Shown here piece after piece: positions 43,311 through 56,936 of a DNA stretch of 64,000 nucleotides. The DNA comes from Romanomermis culicivorax. Its lineage: Eukaryota; Nematoda; Enoplea; Mermithida; Mermithidae. The DNA is taken from assembly GCA_963922205.1 (NCBI GenBank), contig CAWUHX010000247.1, forward strand, positions 186,001 to 250,000, given 5' to 3'. Below the pieces are notes generated by a model. The model ran no database searches. It was not told where the DNA came from and saw only the letters and a program-made list of their open reading frames with translations. How positions within the stretch are numbered: the stretch's first letter is position 1; the number at the start of each line of letters is the position of its first letter. Both the position numbers and the translations under genes were made by a program.

Positions 43311-46300
43311 GATCCCGTATTTCGAACATCATTTTCTAGTAGACACCCTATTGCAAGTCATAAATCCGCTAACGTATCATTCATTAGTTAATTAATCTCG
43401 AAGCCTCGAGCCAAGCATATTATAATGGATAAACAATAAGGGAGACTGAGTTTGTACCTGCTGATCACTTTTTTACAGTAAAGCATTCTACCTGAAGCAA
43501 CATTTTCTATTCACTCTCACTCCCAACGAAAATTGTTTCTCAGGGAGCGTCATCAGGGGCGAAAATTTTGCTTACTGTAGCCCCGCCGCCGGTGGTCGTT
43601 ACCGGGCGACCCCGGCTATTTTAAGTTAATTAAAAAAGCATACCCTCTATGTACGTTATATGCAAATTAGGCGAGCATGTGAACTTTATACTATCCAATA
43701 GAGCGTATGGCATAAACGCGGAAAAAATGTCGTCTTTATTTTTGCGCATATATTTTATGCAAAATAGGCTACCATGTACTTGACGAGATAATGTGCTAGA
43801 AGAAGATGAAGAATGTTCCAGCATCGGCGAGTAATGCGGCTAATGAAAAATGGAGAATGAAATTTGATTGATTTGCATATTTTCCATTACCGATCTGATT
43901 CGTGACTTGTGGTATCATGTTGATGAAAAATAAAAATTTAAAATTCTTTATTCTTATAGATTATGCCACCTGGAGAGTTGAATGAACTTAGACTTCGAAT
44001 CTAAGATCAGTATAGCAAACCAGCAGAATGGAATTTGTAAAAACAGACGGAAAGAGCGATTGTGTCCCTGTAGCAGGAAGTCAATCAATTGATGTAAATA
44101 ATGATTTAGCGGTTACAGTAAACCTCAAAATGTCCAATTTTTAAAAGTTATACAAGAAATCACATTTTAGATTTTACTCTGGAACAGTTTGAAATCAGCT
44201 TCTTCACATAAACCTAATTTCATTCAGCTATAAATTTGAGAAAATAAAGATGAATTTGAACAATCTACGAGTCAAATTGATCATGAGGCGTAAATTATTG
44301 CTGATTACAGTAAGAATTTTTTTTTTACATTTTGCTTACTCATTACCCTTGGAAATGGCCTCACGAAGATTGCCATAAAAAACTGTAAGTTGTGCTTGTT
44401 GATCATTTTTCACAAACTTTTGTTCTGCACAGAAATATCAATTCCATCTCACAATCTCCCTTGTCCATTCCTAGCATTTTCCAGGAAATGTTGATTTTTA
44501 TATGCAACGTAATATATATATATAATATATATATATATATACATGCAAATGATACAGTAACTCATAAAAAATGCATGTAAAAATGCAAATCAAGCGCGTA
44601 AAAATTGCGTAAGATCGATCAAGTATGCTGAGCTAGAAAGAATGAAAGTCGATCCTTAATTAAATTTCCACTTGTCTGTTCTAATTAATGTACATTGTAC
44701 GTGAATAATGAAAAAGCAGTAGAAAAAATTTTTTCTCATAAAATTAATTCCGCAAACTGACTCTGAGCAAAAAAAATTAGCAAAATGCTTAATTGTATCG
44801 GAAATTAAGCAAACGACCATGAAAAATTTTTGTGGTCAATTCAAAACTTGTCAGCATTTTTTTCATAGTATTTCCGTTGCTTATAGGAATTAATTGACAA
44901 CAGATATTTCGATTTGCACAATTTTGGCGCCTAGGAAATGTTTTTTTTTTTAAATTTTCGAATGAAATTTAATTCATAGAAACTTACAATTGCATACTTT
45001 AACATTGTGCATTCGACATAAGTGATACTGATCAAGCTTCGAACATATTTTAGTACATCATTTTAGTACGTTTTTCTACAGTAAACAAGTGAGTAAACTA
45101 CAAAAATTACCACATTCGGATAAGATCCGAAAATTCATATTCATAGAAAATCAGCTGATCTGCTTGTTTATTAATTGAATTTTTGATATATTGCCTCTTT
45201 ATATACCATAGAACACGTATTTTGAGCCATATGTGTTGATTGGATAATTTGACCTTTCATCGAAGCAGTCTTTCCCCCTCTAGTTCCCTCACGATGCCTC
45301 CAAACGTCTCCCGAGGAATAAAGAAGAAATTGAGCCGGGCAAACGACCGTAATCAATCTCTATGATAATAATTATGAGTGCGGGATATAGAATATTTTGA
45401 GATTATTTTTCGCTTCTATATAGCACCAATGTCAGAACATAAAAAATGATCGTCATCATCACGTTTTTCGGGAGTAAAAATTTTCTTGTCAAGAAAATGA
45501 AAGATACAGTAATCCAGTCAGTATTTTGTGCTGTTGATGCTTTCTCGATTTTTCGCCAAGAAAAGTTTTTTCAAAAGACATCGTGTATCGATAAGCAATC
45601 GAAAGATGTCGAAAATTAGGTAAAAAAGTACTTTGGTTACTGTATCTACCTTTTTGATAGACTTATGGGTTGCACATGCTAAGTAGTATAAAACAATGCT
45701 AAATTTGATACAGGATGTCACTAAAAAAAGGTTTAATGTCAGCAAGATATAACAAAAATTTGTAAAATAATTAGGTCGGAGAATAGTTTAAAATTTTCTG
45801 CATTTTCCAAAGTGACGAGCAAGTAAAGTTGTTGTCCATCACGATTCTTTTTCTGTCGATCACCTACTGTAATTGAGTGAAAATTATCGACCCAACTTTC
45901 CGATAAATTTTTTTTTCAAATGGTCTCCGAGGACGCAAGAAGGGATGTAAAAAACCCTTTTTTACTGTAATGTCGTACGAAAAATTTCAATTTTGGCTAC
46001 ACTATAGAATCACTGCTTTTTTCTCTCATTTTCCCCGAGCTTCATCTTGCGTTTAGCACCACCAGAAGCTCATTTAAAAAAGAATAATCAAGATAAATAA
46101 AAACTTTTTTCGAGAAAATGCGAGTTTCAACAACGTGAACCGTGAGTCAGAATCAGAAAGACTAAGACAAAAAAGTTAAGGGTCCACAAAATCGATTGCT
46201 TAAAATTCGTGGCCATATCGAAATCCTAAATTCTGATCCTGAATTCGGAGTTCTTGATAATTATGCAATGCATAATCTAACGTAATTCGGATCAGATAAG

Positions 46301-48672
46301 TCGAATTTTGACAGTTATAGGGAAACCTGATTTGATCACCCCTTGGAGCAACGCAGAGTTTTAGTAAACAATTTTGACAATACTAATTTTTGTCATCTTT
46401 AAATTTAAAAACATTTTATATTATAATAATGTTTCAAATTCTGTTCCTAAAATCAACCAGATCCGAAGATGTCAGATCATCGAGCAGTTCGAACTGATTT
46501 GACGGAATCAGAATCGATTGAACTCTAAGATTATGCCCGGAATACACTATTATGTTCATGCGATCTAAATTTAGAGTAAAAAGAGTCGAAATTGATCCCA
46601 CTTATGATTCAAATCAGACCTGAGTACGAATTTAGAGGCTGATTTTAACTTTATTATCGAACTGATGTTTCATTGAATGCTTAATGCCGATCTGAGTTGA
46701 TTGAAGAAAAATTAAATGTCAACCCGCAGAGTCTCAGTAAGATTTCAATATGGCGGAAAATTCACGAATCAGTGTCACGAAGAGTTCATTTACTTTGAAA
46801 TTTAAGGTAGGACTTAGTAGCGAAAAAAGTAGGTTCAATCTGATACCAAATTTCCACTGAATGCAAAACTTCATACTGTAGAAAAACGATAAATTTCTCC
46901 ATGACAATTGGAATGTCAATATTATGAAAATACAAGGCTGCTTATTCACTTTTGGGTTTGGGTAGAACTGCGTTTGACACCTGAGTGTAACTCGAGAAAT
47001 TTTGATCATTTTATAAAGGTTTCGGGAGGGAATTTCCGCACATGGACGAGAAATTGTATTCATTCATTACAGTAATAAGCTTCATGAGTTTTGCCCTGTC
47101 GAACTTGCTACGATCATTACAAAACTTGCTAAGATCATACTATCTCAAAATAGACGTGTTCGAGAAATTATGAAACTACATTGTTGTTGTTTCAGGTTGC
47201 ATTTATGACACCAACAGAATCTCTAAGTTTTCTGATGAAAAGATAAATTATTGTCAACGTATTCCCCTGATTTAGTCGGCAGCTTAGAGTGAAAATTTCC
47301 ATCGTAAAAAAATTTGGCTTTGTTTTGACAGCTTAAAATGTACAACCATTTCGTAAAAACTGGTTGCAATATTTTGCCACTAGAAGGCGACTTCTCTTAC
47401 TTGTCCTTTTCATTAATCTTGACTAGAAAATCGTAGAAATTTTGCAGCATAGTGTAAATTTAGCTAAAAATAACACCGAATCATAGGCTCATCTTCCGGA
47501 AATCTATATTTACGTCGGAGCTATACAGGAAAGCCTTTAGATCAAATTTGAGTTGAACAAGCAAAAATGGATGATCGTGCGAAGACGCATGCTATAGGCA
47601 TTAATGAAACTTACCAAGATTTATTACAAAACGCTGTGGTCTGCAAGCAGAGCAGATGAAAAAAGTGCTAGGCGCCTTAGCAGTATCAAAGATGCTTGTT
47701 TCGCGCCATCACATCTCTGAGAGATTAGCCGAGGAAAGAAGAAGTAGAAAAAAATTCATGTTCTACATGTGTAGAAGCATACGAAGAACATTTCTCGAAG
47801 CGCCTGACATTGCATTACGTCCTCACATCGCCTGTAACATCCCATCTAATGTAATGGATTTGCCAACAATCCTTCCATTATAACCTTTAGCGTGTTGTTG
47901 TGGTAATGAATTTTTGATTAATTTTCTTTCATATACATTGCGGGCGGGAAAGAGGAAAATACCCGTTTCTTGAGATCTAGGATTAGAAAAAAGGAGAAAC
48001 CCTGTTGCTCGTTAATGTGCAATATTTTGTATATTAGAAATTCCACGTTCCCTCAAAAAATGATGAGTGAGCAGTTTCAATCTGGAAAATTTTGGAATCA
48101 GTCATTTACAATATTTTTTCATAGAAAACTTTTAAATAAACTGGATTATAAAAATATAAGCTGTTCATATGCAAAACACCACGATCTGGACAAGTATTGT
48201 TCTTGAACGAACATTACCTAACGTAAATTGTGGAATTTCATATGCCGCCAAAAGACCACAGCAAATGGAGTAATGTAACATTGACCGTTTTTCTCCCCGT
48301 GGGATTTTTTACCCAAAAATTTGCATAAACATGATAAACAATGGAATCTTTGCCTATACTCGATTTCAGCAACCGCAACAGTATACTTAATGGTAAAGCA
48401 TTCGTTTGATAGGTCATTTTATAACTGAAATAATGCTTATGCGATTAATCAACGACCTCTATTAGTTTCTGAAATAAACTGTCCTGGATTGGTGTCAAGT
48501 TTTGCATATCATAAAACTTCATTCATAGCAATGTAAAATCAGTCTTTTGTCGCATGAGGTATTTTTTATATCAGGTGGTTGATAGTATCATCAGCATCTA
48601 TACTCCATTCGTTTTGAAATGCTCGATGGAGCACTCGGGGTTTCGGCAAACGCAGCCTTACTAGAGACCAGT
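43311..48672. other. long intergenic stretch, no convincing gene
   Basis: Mostly unique AT-rich sequence. There is an (AT)n microsatellite at 44511-44541. The open frame at 47656-47883 (+), starting MKKVLGALAVSKML, is basic and Cys-poor and resembles no family I know; it lacks splice or repeat support. Others are shorter and unconvincing. Confidence 0.5.
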
Positions 48673-49018
48673 AGCCGGTTTCATCAAAGAGACTTAAGCT
48701 CCAGCTGAGCTGCAGCTTAAGCTGTTAACTCTGTATGTTATACCATACCCGTTAAGCTGCAGCTCAGCTGTACCCTAACTCACGCACACAAAACATATCG
48801 AGAAAGTCAAGCTGCAGCAGAGCTAGCTTAACTCAGTATGTCATAATATTGTCATTAAGTTGCAGCTCAGCTGCGGCTTAACTTTCCCGATATGTTTTGT
48901 GTGTTTGAATTAAGCTACTGCCGAGCTACAGCTTAACGGCGATGGCATAACATATAGAGTTAAGCCACAGCTTAAGCTGCAGCTCAGCTGGAGCTTAAGT
49001 CTCTTTCATGAAACCGGC
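48673..49018. mobile_element. foldback MITE, copy B
   Basis: Ends GCCGGTTTCAT, AAAGAGACTTAAGCTCCAGC and the exact inverse GAGCTTAAGTCTCTTT, ATGAAACCGGC. The interior matches copy A with alternating AGCTGCAGCTCAGCTG units. This is the best-preserved copy, with outer arms of at least 45 bases. Confidence 0.8.
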
Positions 49019-49974
49019 CCCAGGAAATCAATTACGAAAATCTTGAAATAGTTGGAAAATGTATCAAAAAAAAATCTACCCCATAAAGTTAACGAGCCTT
49101 TCATCATTTTGAATAAAAGTTTGACTGCGATCTCGCTGCATCGATGGAGTGTAGTTACATGTTTATATCTTTTTTTTGTTCCTTAGATCAAATTGTAAAT
49201 GCCAACTTTTATTGTTTTGCATATTTATGCTAATTTTTGTGTGAAGAATGTCCACGGGGGAAAACCCTTGGTGTAACATAACACCATTTGCAGTGAGCTA
49301 TCGAGCGCAGTTTCAGAATTGACATTTGAGAACGTACACTCTGGTAAGGTTAGTAAAAAATGAGACAGAAAAACGCTACTCCATTTAGCAGGAAACCCTC
49401 AGAAAATTCGCTTACAAAGTTTTATACAGTAAAAGCTCATCACAAACAATTTTGAAGAATCAAGGTTCATCCTTTCCAGTTTACAAGCATTTAAAAAAAT
49501 GGAATTGAGAACCATGTACTATAATTATTTACTGTTTTAATTTACAAATATTTGATAAATATGGACTACGGTTTTGACTGTGACGGCAACAGTTCCACCT
49601 CTGAAACTACACATCGTAAAATGATCAATGCAGCGTTCCCATTCAACGGGAAAGCTCTCAAAGCTTACTACATTAATGAATTTAGAAAATTCCATGAGGT
49701 AAACAGGACAGCTGAAAATGTTTTCGCCGTTAAATGATCAAAATTTCTCGAGTAACAGTTAGGTGTCAGCAACACTTCTATCAAAATACGGTCAATAAAC
49801 GGCGTAATCTTTCTTAAATTATGACGTTCCCAGTCTTGGAAAGAAATTTAACATTTTATACAGTAAACGGTTTCCATTTGGTAAAAATTGCATATCATAT
49901 CGGACCTACTTTTTTTGTGCTGCGTCTGTCATCTCAACGTAAATGAACTATAGTAGCGGCAGCAGTAATAGTAC

Positions 49975-50226
49975 TATAGTCTGTTTTTTTTGAAATGCTT
50001 CTAAATAATGAAAGTGGAAAGCAAGCAGTATTTCAGATTTTCACGATTTTCTGATAAACGATATATCATATAAGATTGGAACTTTGTGAGCATACCGACC
50101 TAACCTTCAACAATTTTTTGAGTGAAAAATTTCTCGGTAAGAGCTCTATGTAAACGATTTTGACGACAGTATTGATTTGTGTCACTTTTCTATTTGGAAA
50201 CATTTTGTAAAAAAAACTGACTATAG
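49975..50226 (-). mobile_element. TA-flanked MITE, copy 2
   Basis: Reverse-orientation copy: CTATAGTCTGTTTTTTTTGA at the left and ACTGACTATAG at the right, with GTGACACAAATC and GTAAACGATTTTGACGACAG in between. Confidence 0.7.
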
Positions 50227-51153
50227 AAGATAGTAGTATAGAATTGCGCGCAGTTATAACTGATAAAATGATGAATTCGTAAATTTTAAAAAATTATTCA
50301 CAAATGAAGTCCCATACTTATTGTATTCTGACCGTTTCTCAGTATCTGACACTCGAAAACCACTTTTTCCATTTCAAAACATAGATCACTAAAACTGCAC
50401 GCAAGAATAAGCACGTGACTGATAATAGAACTGAGGAGTAATAGAACCACAATTTTTTTATGAGCAATCAAAATGACGTACATTTTCAAGTTCTGCTCTG
50501 GTATCGTATGCAAATTAATCTATGAAAAGTTAATATTATATAAGGCTCACTTAAACTTTAATTAAAGTTATCCGACGAGCAAGTAGAGAATGATAAAAAG
50601 AATGTGAAAAAATTGGAACGACTAAAAGCTGCATATTGTAGGAGTTAATGACGAGGGAATTGTTCAAAAAAGCCAAAACACCTCTTCCAAATCGCGTCTG
50701 AATTGAAGAATTGAATTCCTAATATGCGTTGACGCAAATTTTTCTCGGCTCAAAATTGAAAAAATACAATTAAATATAGAGTTTTATTAATGTATTCACG
50801 TTCCTAGGATTCCGAATTTTTCCTTGTTCAGCAATTTTTTCTACCTGTCGAGATTTTTTGCTTTCTGAGTATAGTTTTCTTCCAAATCATTTTTTTCGTA
50901 CCATCTTTAAACACCACAATGAAAAAAATACATTTTTTGGCGTCGGTGAGATGCATATTTTCTATCTTGAAAATTCGAATATTACTTCCACACTTGTCGG
51001 CATTGAAAAATGCTTTGAAAATTAAGCTTCGTTAGTACTTGAAAAATGTTACTTTGCTAAAGTCAAGAAAATTCAATTTTTCAAACTCTCATTAAATCAT
51101 CAAACGTGGGAACGTTTTCCAGTGATTCCAATGAGGGACGAATTACAAGTGTA

Positions 51154-51402
51154 TATAGTCTGTTTTTTATAAACTGCTTCCAAATAAAAAAGTGACACAA
51201 ATCAGTACTGTCGTCGAAATCGTTTACATAGAGCTTTTACAGGAAAATTTTTCACTCGAAAAATTGTTAAAGGTTAGGTCAGTATGCTCACAAATTTCTA
51301 GTCCTACATGATATATTGTTTATCAGAAAATCGCAAAAATCTGAAATACTACTTGCTTTCCAGTTTCATTATTTGGAATCATTTCAAGAAAAACAGACTA
51401 TA
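51154..51402 (+). mobile_element. TA-flanked MITE, copy 3
   Basis: TATAGTCTGTTTTTTATAAA to AAGAAAAACAGACTATA. It directly abuts copy 4 at a shared TATA. Confidence 0.75.
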
Positions 51403-51649
51403 GTTTGTTTTTTATAAAATGTTCTTAAATTGAAAAAGAACAAAAATTAACTATGTCGTTTAAATTGAGTAGTACACAAAGCTTTCACATCAGGATTTTT
51501 CATTCAAAAAATTGTTCAAGGTTGATTGAATAAGCTCACAAATTTTCATTCTCACGTAACGAACGGTTTAGAAGAAAATTGTAAAAAACTAAAATAGTAC
51601 TTGCTTTCCACTTTTATAATTTAGAAGCATTCCAAAAAAACGGAGCATA
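51399..51649 (+). mobile_element. TA-flanked MITE, copy 4
   Basis: Starts TATAGTTTGTTTTTTATAAA at the end of copy 3 and ends in a decayed AAAAAAACGGAGCATA. Same orientation as copy 3, giving a tandem pair. Confidence 0.65.
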
Positions 51650-53660
51650 AATTCCGAAATAAAATGGTGCATTCCATGGTCTACAACACCTTAGCAAAAT
51701 TACATTTTTTCCCAGAGGCTTTCTGTACACTAAAATTTGCATAAATGTGCTAAAGAATAGCAAGTTCACGTATGCATGATTTCAGCAACTGTGTAAAACC
51801 GTTCGATAAAGTTGGCCTGACATGTTTCTCACAGAAATATTTATTGAAGAAAAAAAATCTGATTTCGCACCATTTTGGATCTTTGAACTCTTGAACTCCT
51901 TCAAAGTTCAGAAATACAGTACGGCTTAAAAGTTTTTGCGTAGTTCGATTTTTCTGACAAAAATGATCAACTTTAAATTAAGTTTATTCAATGTGAATTT
52001 AACCGATCCCGATATGCTTATTACCATTCGGTAGCTTGTTCATGTTTCTTCGAATTTGTGTATTTTTTGGCGAATTCGTTTTACTGGTCCCTTTAAAATA
52101 GAAAAAACTACGATACCACCTTTTTTTATCTTTTTGTGACCATTAATATAGCGTTTTCCCAAAATTGTTCTGATAGAATTTATGTTTTAGACTCTCGAAT
52201 CATAGCCAGTTTTATATGCTGATTTCAATGATTTAATAAATACGATCGTAGCTAGAAAATTGAACGAAATAAACTCAATTTCCCAAAAACTGAAACTGTC
52301 GTGTGTGAGAAAATAAAAGAATAGACAAAGGAACGCAGATGAAAATTTAGCTGTGTAGCTTGACGATTAATCGCACGTTTTAGAAGAGACGTACGGAACG
52401 TAGAAGAGCGTGTGGAATGCTAGAAACGGAACACTCGGAGTGTTTAACGGATTTAGGCAACGATAATCGAATGCAAGAGATTGACGGGCTCGTAGAGAGC
52501 GCTGTGTCAATTAACCAGGGATCTTTGCTCAGGTCGTCAAAGGTTTTTGGATGCCGAAACTCGGGCCGTGCTTTCTTAACTGCTAAGAGTTTCACCCAAA
52601 TACTCAAACTATTTTCCAAATAGTTTGACTTAACCTAGAACACACTTTCTCCACACAATTTACTAATGTACAAATTGCCGCCTCACACTCTCTCCAGACA
52701 AACAAGAAAACACAACCATCTGGGCTATAGTACAAACGAAATCTGATCAAAACATTTTCATAATTTCTTCACATCGTAGCCCCGCCTCTTCGCGGGTCTC
52801 GTCACAATCTTTCCTTTTCAAACTTGCCGATCTTTTCTCGAAAGCTACACAAACTTTACAAATACGTCCAATCACTCCACAACAAAACTTCTACTTTTCT
52901 GATTTTTCTACGCCCCTCTTGTCAATGGAATGCTTTTAGGAGTTCTAATTTTTCCAGTAAAAAAATCAAAGCAGAGAGAATAAAAAATGGAAACGAAAAA
53001 CTAGCAAAATTGGATTATTCAGATTTAATTTCATGTGAATGTGAATAGAAGCATTTATATATTTGCACAAACAAAAAAAACAAATTACAGAAACAACTTT
53101 GGGCAATCTTCATTGTTTCTGGGAAATCGAGCATATTTTTTTCGCTACGATCATAGTTCTTATATGATCAGAATCAGCATAAAAAACATCAAGATAGGTG
53201 AGATTAATAGTCGAAAATTGCTTATAAAAAATAGAAAAAAGTTGAATCGTAGTTCTTTGTTATTCAATAAGGACTTGTAAAAAAAATTCGTCAGCAGTAT
53301 ATATCATTTTATAGGAAAATGAATAAAACACTGAACGGTATTAAGCATATATAGCAATTGATCGAGTATTCCCCGAATAAACTCAATTCAAAGTTGATCA
53401 CTTTTTCGGAAAATCAAACTTCAAAAAATGCGTCCAAATTTTTGAGCTGCACCGCATGTATTTCGTAGGCATTAAAAACCAAATCTTTTTCTGATGACAG
53501 TATTATGTAATGGTCATTATTATCTGTTCAATGCATATCTCAGCATCACTTGAAAATGTGATCGAGATCGGATAAATGCGAAATTAAGACTCAAATCTAC
53601 ATTCTTGCAAAGTTTAGTGTAAATATGGCTTATGGGGAAAATGCATTAGTGTAAAATTAC
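51650..53660. other. intergenic with one unexplained balanced ORF
   Basis: At 52380-52623 both strands are open over about 70 codons with G/C-richer composition than the surroundings: plus, MLETEHSECLTDLGNDNRMQ onward; minus, ending SIPHALLRSVRLF. No motif is recognisable and no clear splice sites frame it. A conserved exon is possible but unproven. The rest is AT-rich without genes. Confidence 0.35.
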
Positions 53661-54520
53661 TCGCATACCTATTAGCTATATGATTGAGCGATTCTCAAGT
53701 GAGCGATTCCGAAGTGAGCGAATTCCCAACATTTCCTTCACATTTTTCTTCTCTATTTTATATTTTTCTTTTTATGTATTTTTTCTTTCGTATTTTGTGT
53801 GTTTCTTGCTCATACTTTCGTCTCTGCTTTCTTTCATATTATTTTTTCCTATGATCTAGTTTTTTCTTTTTCTTGCTTATGATACAACACATCACATATT
53901 GTCATTTTAAATATTATTCTCCTATATAGTTCTTATACAGTTCAGTTCATTGTTGCAAGTACGAAAATATTTATAAAAAATGAAAACGAAACAAAGCTGG
54001 AAGAAACAAAAGATGAAGAGAAAGAAAATGCCAACTGAAATAAAGAAATTAAGAATAAGGGAAAATAGGTAGAAAAGCGTTAGACAAATAAAGAACATAC
54101 CAAGAAAAATGATAAGAAAGAAAAAGCAACATAGCGAAAGAAAGAAAAAAATAATGTGAAAAAGAACGGAAAGAAGAAAGGAGCAGGAAAATAGAAAGAA
54201 AGATCAAGAAATAAAATCGAAAAACTAAGATGAAAAGTAAGAATTATATGAGAGACTATGGTTATTAACAATGACAAGTAGTAATGTATTGTTTCATGAG
54301 CAAAAAAGAAAAAAGTAAATTACAAGAAAACAGAAAACGAAAGAAAGCAGAGAAAATAGATGAAAACGTTACAAAGAAAAATATCAGATAAAGAAGGTAA
54401 ATATGAAGTACATTCTCGATCACTCATTTGAGAATTACCCAATCGGGAATTCGCTTACTTGGAAATTGCTTACATGGAATCGCTCAATTGGGAATCACTC
54501 GCATGAGAATACCTCGGCTA
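53661..54520. mobile_element. foldback element with GAGCGATTCC terminal arrays
   Basis: The left end (53661-53729) has tandem units AAGTGAGCGATTCC and AAGTGAGCGAATTCCC. The right end (54418-54513) has the inverted series GGGAATTCGCTTACTTGG, GGAATCGCTCAATTGGGAA. Between them a pyrimidine-rich half and a purine-rich half face each other. No protein. Same architecture as the unrelated element at 59461-60487. Confidence 0.55.
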
Positions 54521-54795
54521 TATATTATGCACTCGTAAATATTAGGCATGCTCCTACAAATTTTCCTCTTAAGCTCTCAATCTATAAGAACTTAAATTCC
54601 GAGTTGTCAGGGAATATCATAGATATGAACAATTTTACAATCTCAAAAAAATCAATTGATTGATGATCAATGCTTTTTCGGCCAGTGTGGTCAAGCGTAC
54701 AGGCACACTCATCGCACTTATGTAGATTCTACTGTAAGAAAAGGTACTGGAAAAAATACTGCAGTAATGTGAAACCTCGATGTGGACTAGAGAAT

Positions 54796-56225
54796 TGTCA
54801 GGCGCCGACCAACTTCGCCAGCGTCATGTGATTCACATCATTTTTTTCGTTATGTTTTTTGTCATGTTTTATTTTACAGTAACTTGCGTTAATTTTACGT
54901 TTTCGTTTTTATAATTTTTACATGCAATTTCTGTGTGTACTTTTTGTGCTTCGTTTCTGTTTTACTTTCACTCTTTTATTTCCGTTACATTTTGTTATTT
55001 TTCTGTTGCGCACATAGACTACGGTATGTAACCCGCTAGTCAGAATTTCCATTAGAGATAAGCTCTCTGAGCTCATCACTGTAATTGGAGCACAACGTGC
55101 ACCTCTTATCAGTAAAAACTAGCGACGTTTCGCAACATGAAACGCCTAGTTGGAAATTCTCACTAGATGATGTTCCTATCCTAAGCATGAAGAGTGAAAA
55201 CTCGCCCTATTCCTTATTGTAGTGAACTGGAAAATGTCTATGTGACCATAGGCATCTTCTGCAGCGATTTCCACTGCAGAAGTTAGCTTGGGTGTGTCTT
55301 AGCTCCACCCAAGGCATACTGTAGATTAGGGGGCCCTTTAAAAAGGCTTGTTTCGTTAATTTTGCACTCATTTTTGGGCCTAAACCATCTTCTGAGTTTT
55401 TAGCTTACAGCTTCCCGTTCGTCAACATCGTTTATTATAATTTGCATATTGTACCTGCATCCGCCACCCTTCATTAATAAATTTGCATATTCACCTTCGG
55501 TCTCCCTTGCGTTGCCAGTTACCGTAACCCAACCTTAGGAGTTTACCCCGTCGCCTGTTGATGGAGAGCCCCCGTCGCCTCCCCGAGGAACGCTTTGATA
55601 CCGTCCCCCGCCAACTTGCACCTGCCTACCCTCCACACGGAATCGCTTTCGGATCATTGGACCCGCTTCCCCGCCGTCCGCAGGACCCACGCTTTGACCC
55701 TTGAACCCGTTGCTCAGCGCCGAGTACTTTGAGAAGAGGATTTAGTGAGTCTTCTCAGGGGTTATTATTGTTGAGGGTATATTTGTGGGAATCTTTCTTA
55801 AGCTAGTTTCCCTTGAGAGTACCCTCAGTTGAGAAAGCCCTGGGACCCTTAAGGTCAGGGCCAATCCGGGGATTTAGATTGACAATCGGGTCCTCTACAG
55901 TAAGCCATTCCACGAATGGCACAGTCCCTCATTCTCAGTGAATGAGGACTAGGGATTGCCACCCCTGACCCGGCCGCATTGTCCATTATTCTACAGCTGA
56001 ACCCTAGGACAAGGCCGAGGTACACCATAGGTTTTCCTGTGGTAGTACCAGCTGGGTTAGGTTCCCGAAACGAAAGTATTAGTGAGCCACCCAACAGGGT
56101 CACAGCATGTCACTTGCAGTGTCATGGCCGTATTTCCTATGGGATATGGTATGGGTTTTCCTATCAATGTGACTGATCACCAATTCAGTTAATGTGACAT
56201 GGCTCCTATTTCGTTTAATGTGACA
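54796..56225 (+). mobile_element. candidate solo LTR, second copy (1,430 bp)
   Basis: TGTCAG at the start, GTGACA at the end, flanked by the direct repeat GAAT (54792-54795 and 56226-56229). TTTAAAAAGG at 55337 could be the TATA box and AATAAA at 55476-55481 the poly(A) signal, consistent with a plus-strand LTR. Colinear with the inverted 8755-10186 copy with many substitutions, so both are old. Open frames inside are short and not shared. Confidence 0.7.
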
Positions 56226-56229
56226 GAAT

Positions 56230-56936
56230 GCTCCATAAAATGTTCCGTGACGTCCATCGATTTTCTCTTAAGGAAGAAGTCGAAAATCAAGACGGATTTC
56301 CATATCTGATTATTGTTAATAAAGTTGATTTGAAAAGAACGGCATATGTGGTACAAACGAAAAGTTGTAAACGAAGTTCAGATATTTTCCTTGAATGCAG
56401 TGACGTCGACAAGATCGGATCCAAATACAAAATTAGCTAATAAGTGCAATGGTTCGAGTGAAAATTGTATGAATGTTCATTTTGAGACGAACAAAAATGT
56501 TTCAACGTACTCGAAAAAACGAGATCACAAAAATACTATGTAACAATACAACAAAAGGATCAAAGATCGTCGAAGAATATGCTAAACAATATCTACAAAA
56601 TACGAACACGGAAAATAGGTCAGAATTCAGTGGTGAATGCTTCCAAAGTTGAAACTTGTATATGCAAAAGTTCTCATTAGAATGAATAATACTTTTGGAG
56701 GTTAATCAAAAGGTGAAATATAAGATTGCGAGAAAAATTTGAAATTTTGGTTCACACAAATCGGTATGGCTTTGGTTCAAAATGTTACAAAAAGATACCA
56801 TTTGGAAAGATCTCGGCATGTTCTATGCAAAAATATAACGAGTATAACGATAGACTCATTTTTTGACCGACTTATGCCGTTTTTAAAATTTGATCTGAAC
56901 GTTACATAAATTTCACTGCGAAATAGAATCATAAAA
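56230..56936. other. 3' flank of PH-domain gene, nothing recognised
   Basis: Unique AT-rich sequence between the LTR-like element and the stop codon of the minus-strand PH gene. Overlapping short frames at 56228-56543 are not convincing. Confidence 0.5.

Noticed and set aside
44511-44541. (AT)n stretch as a possible origin or promoter
   Set aside because: A simple dinucleotide repeat with no gene or other signal beside it.
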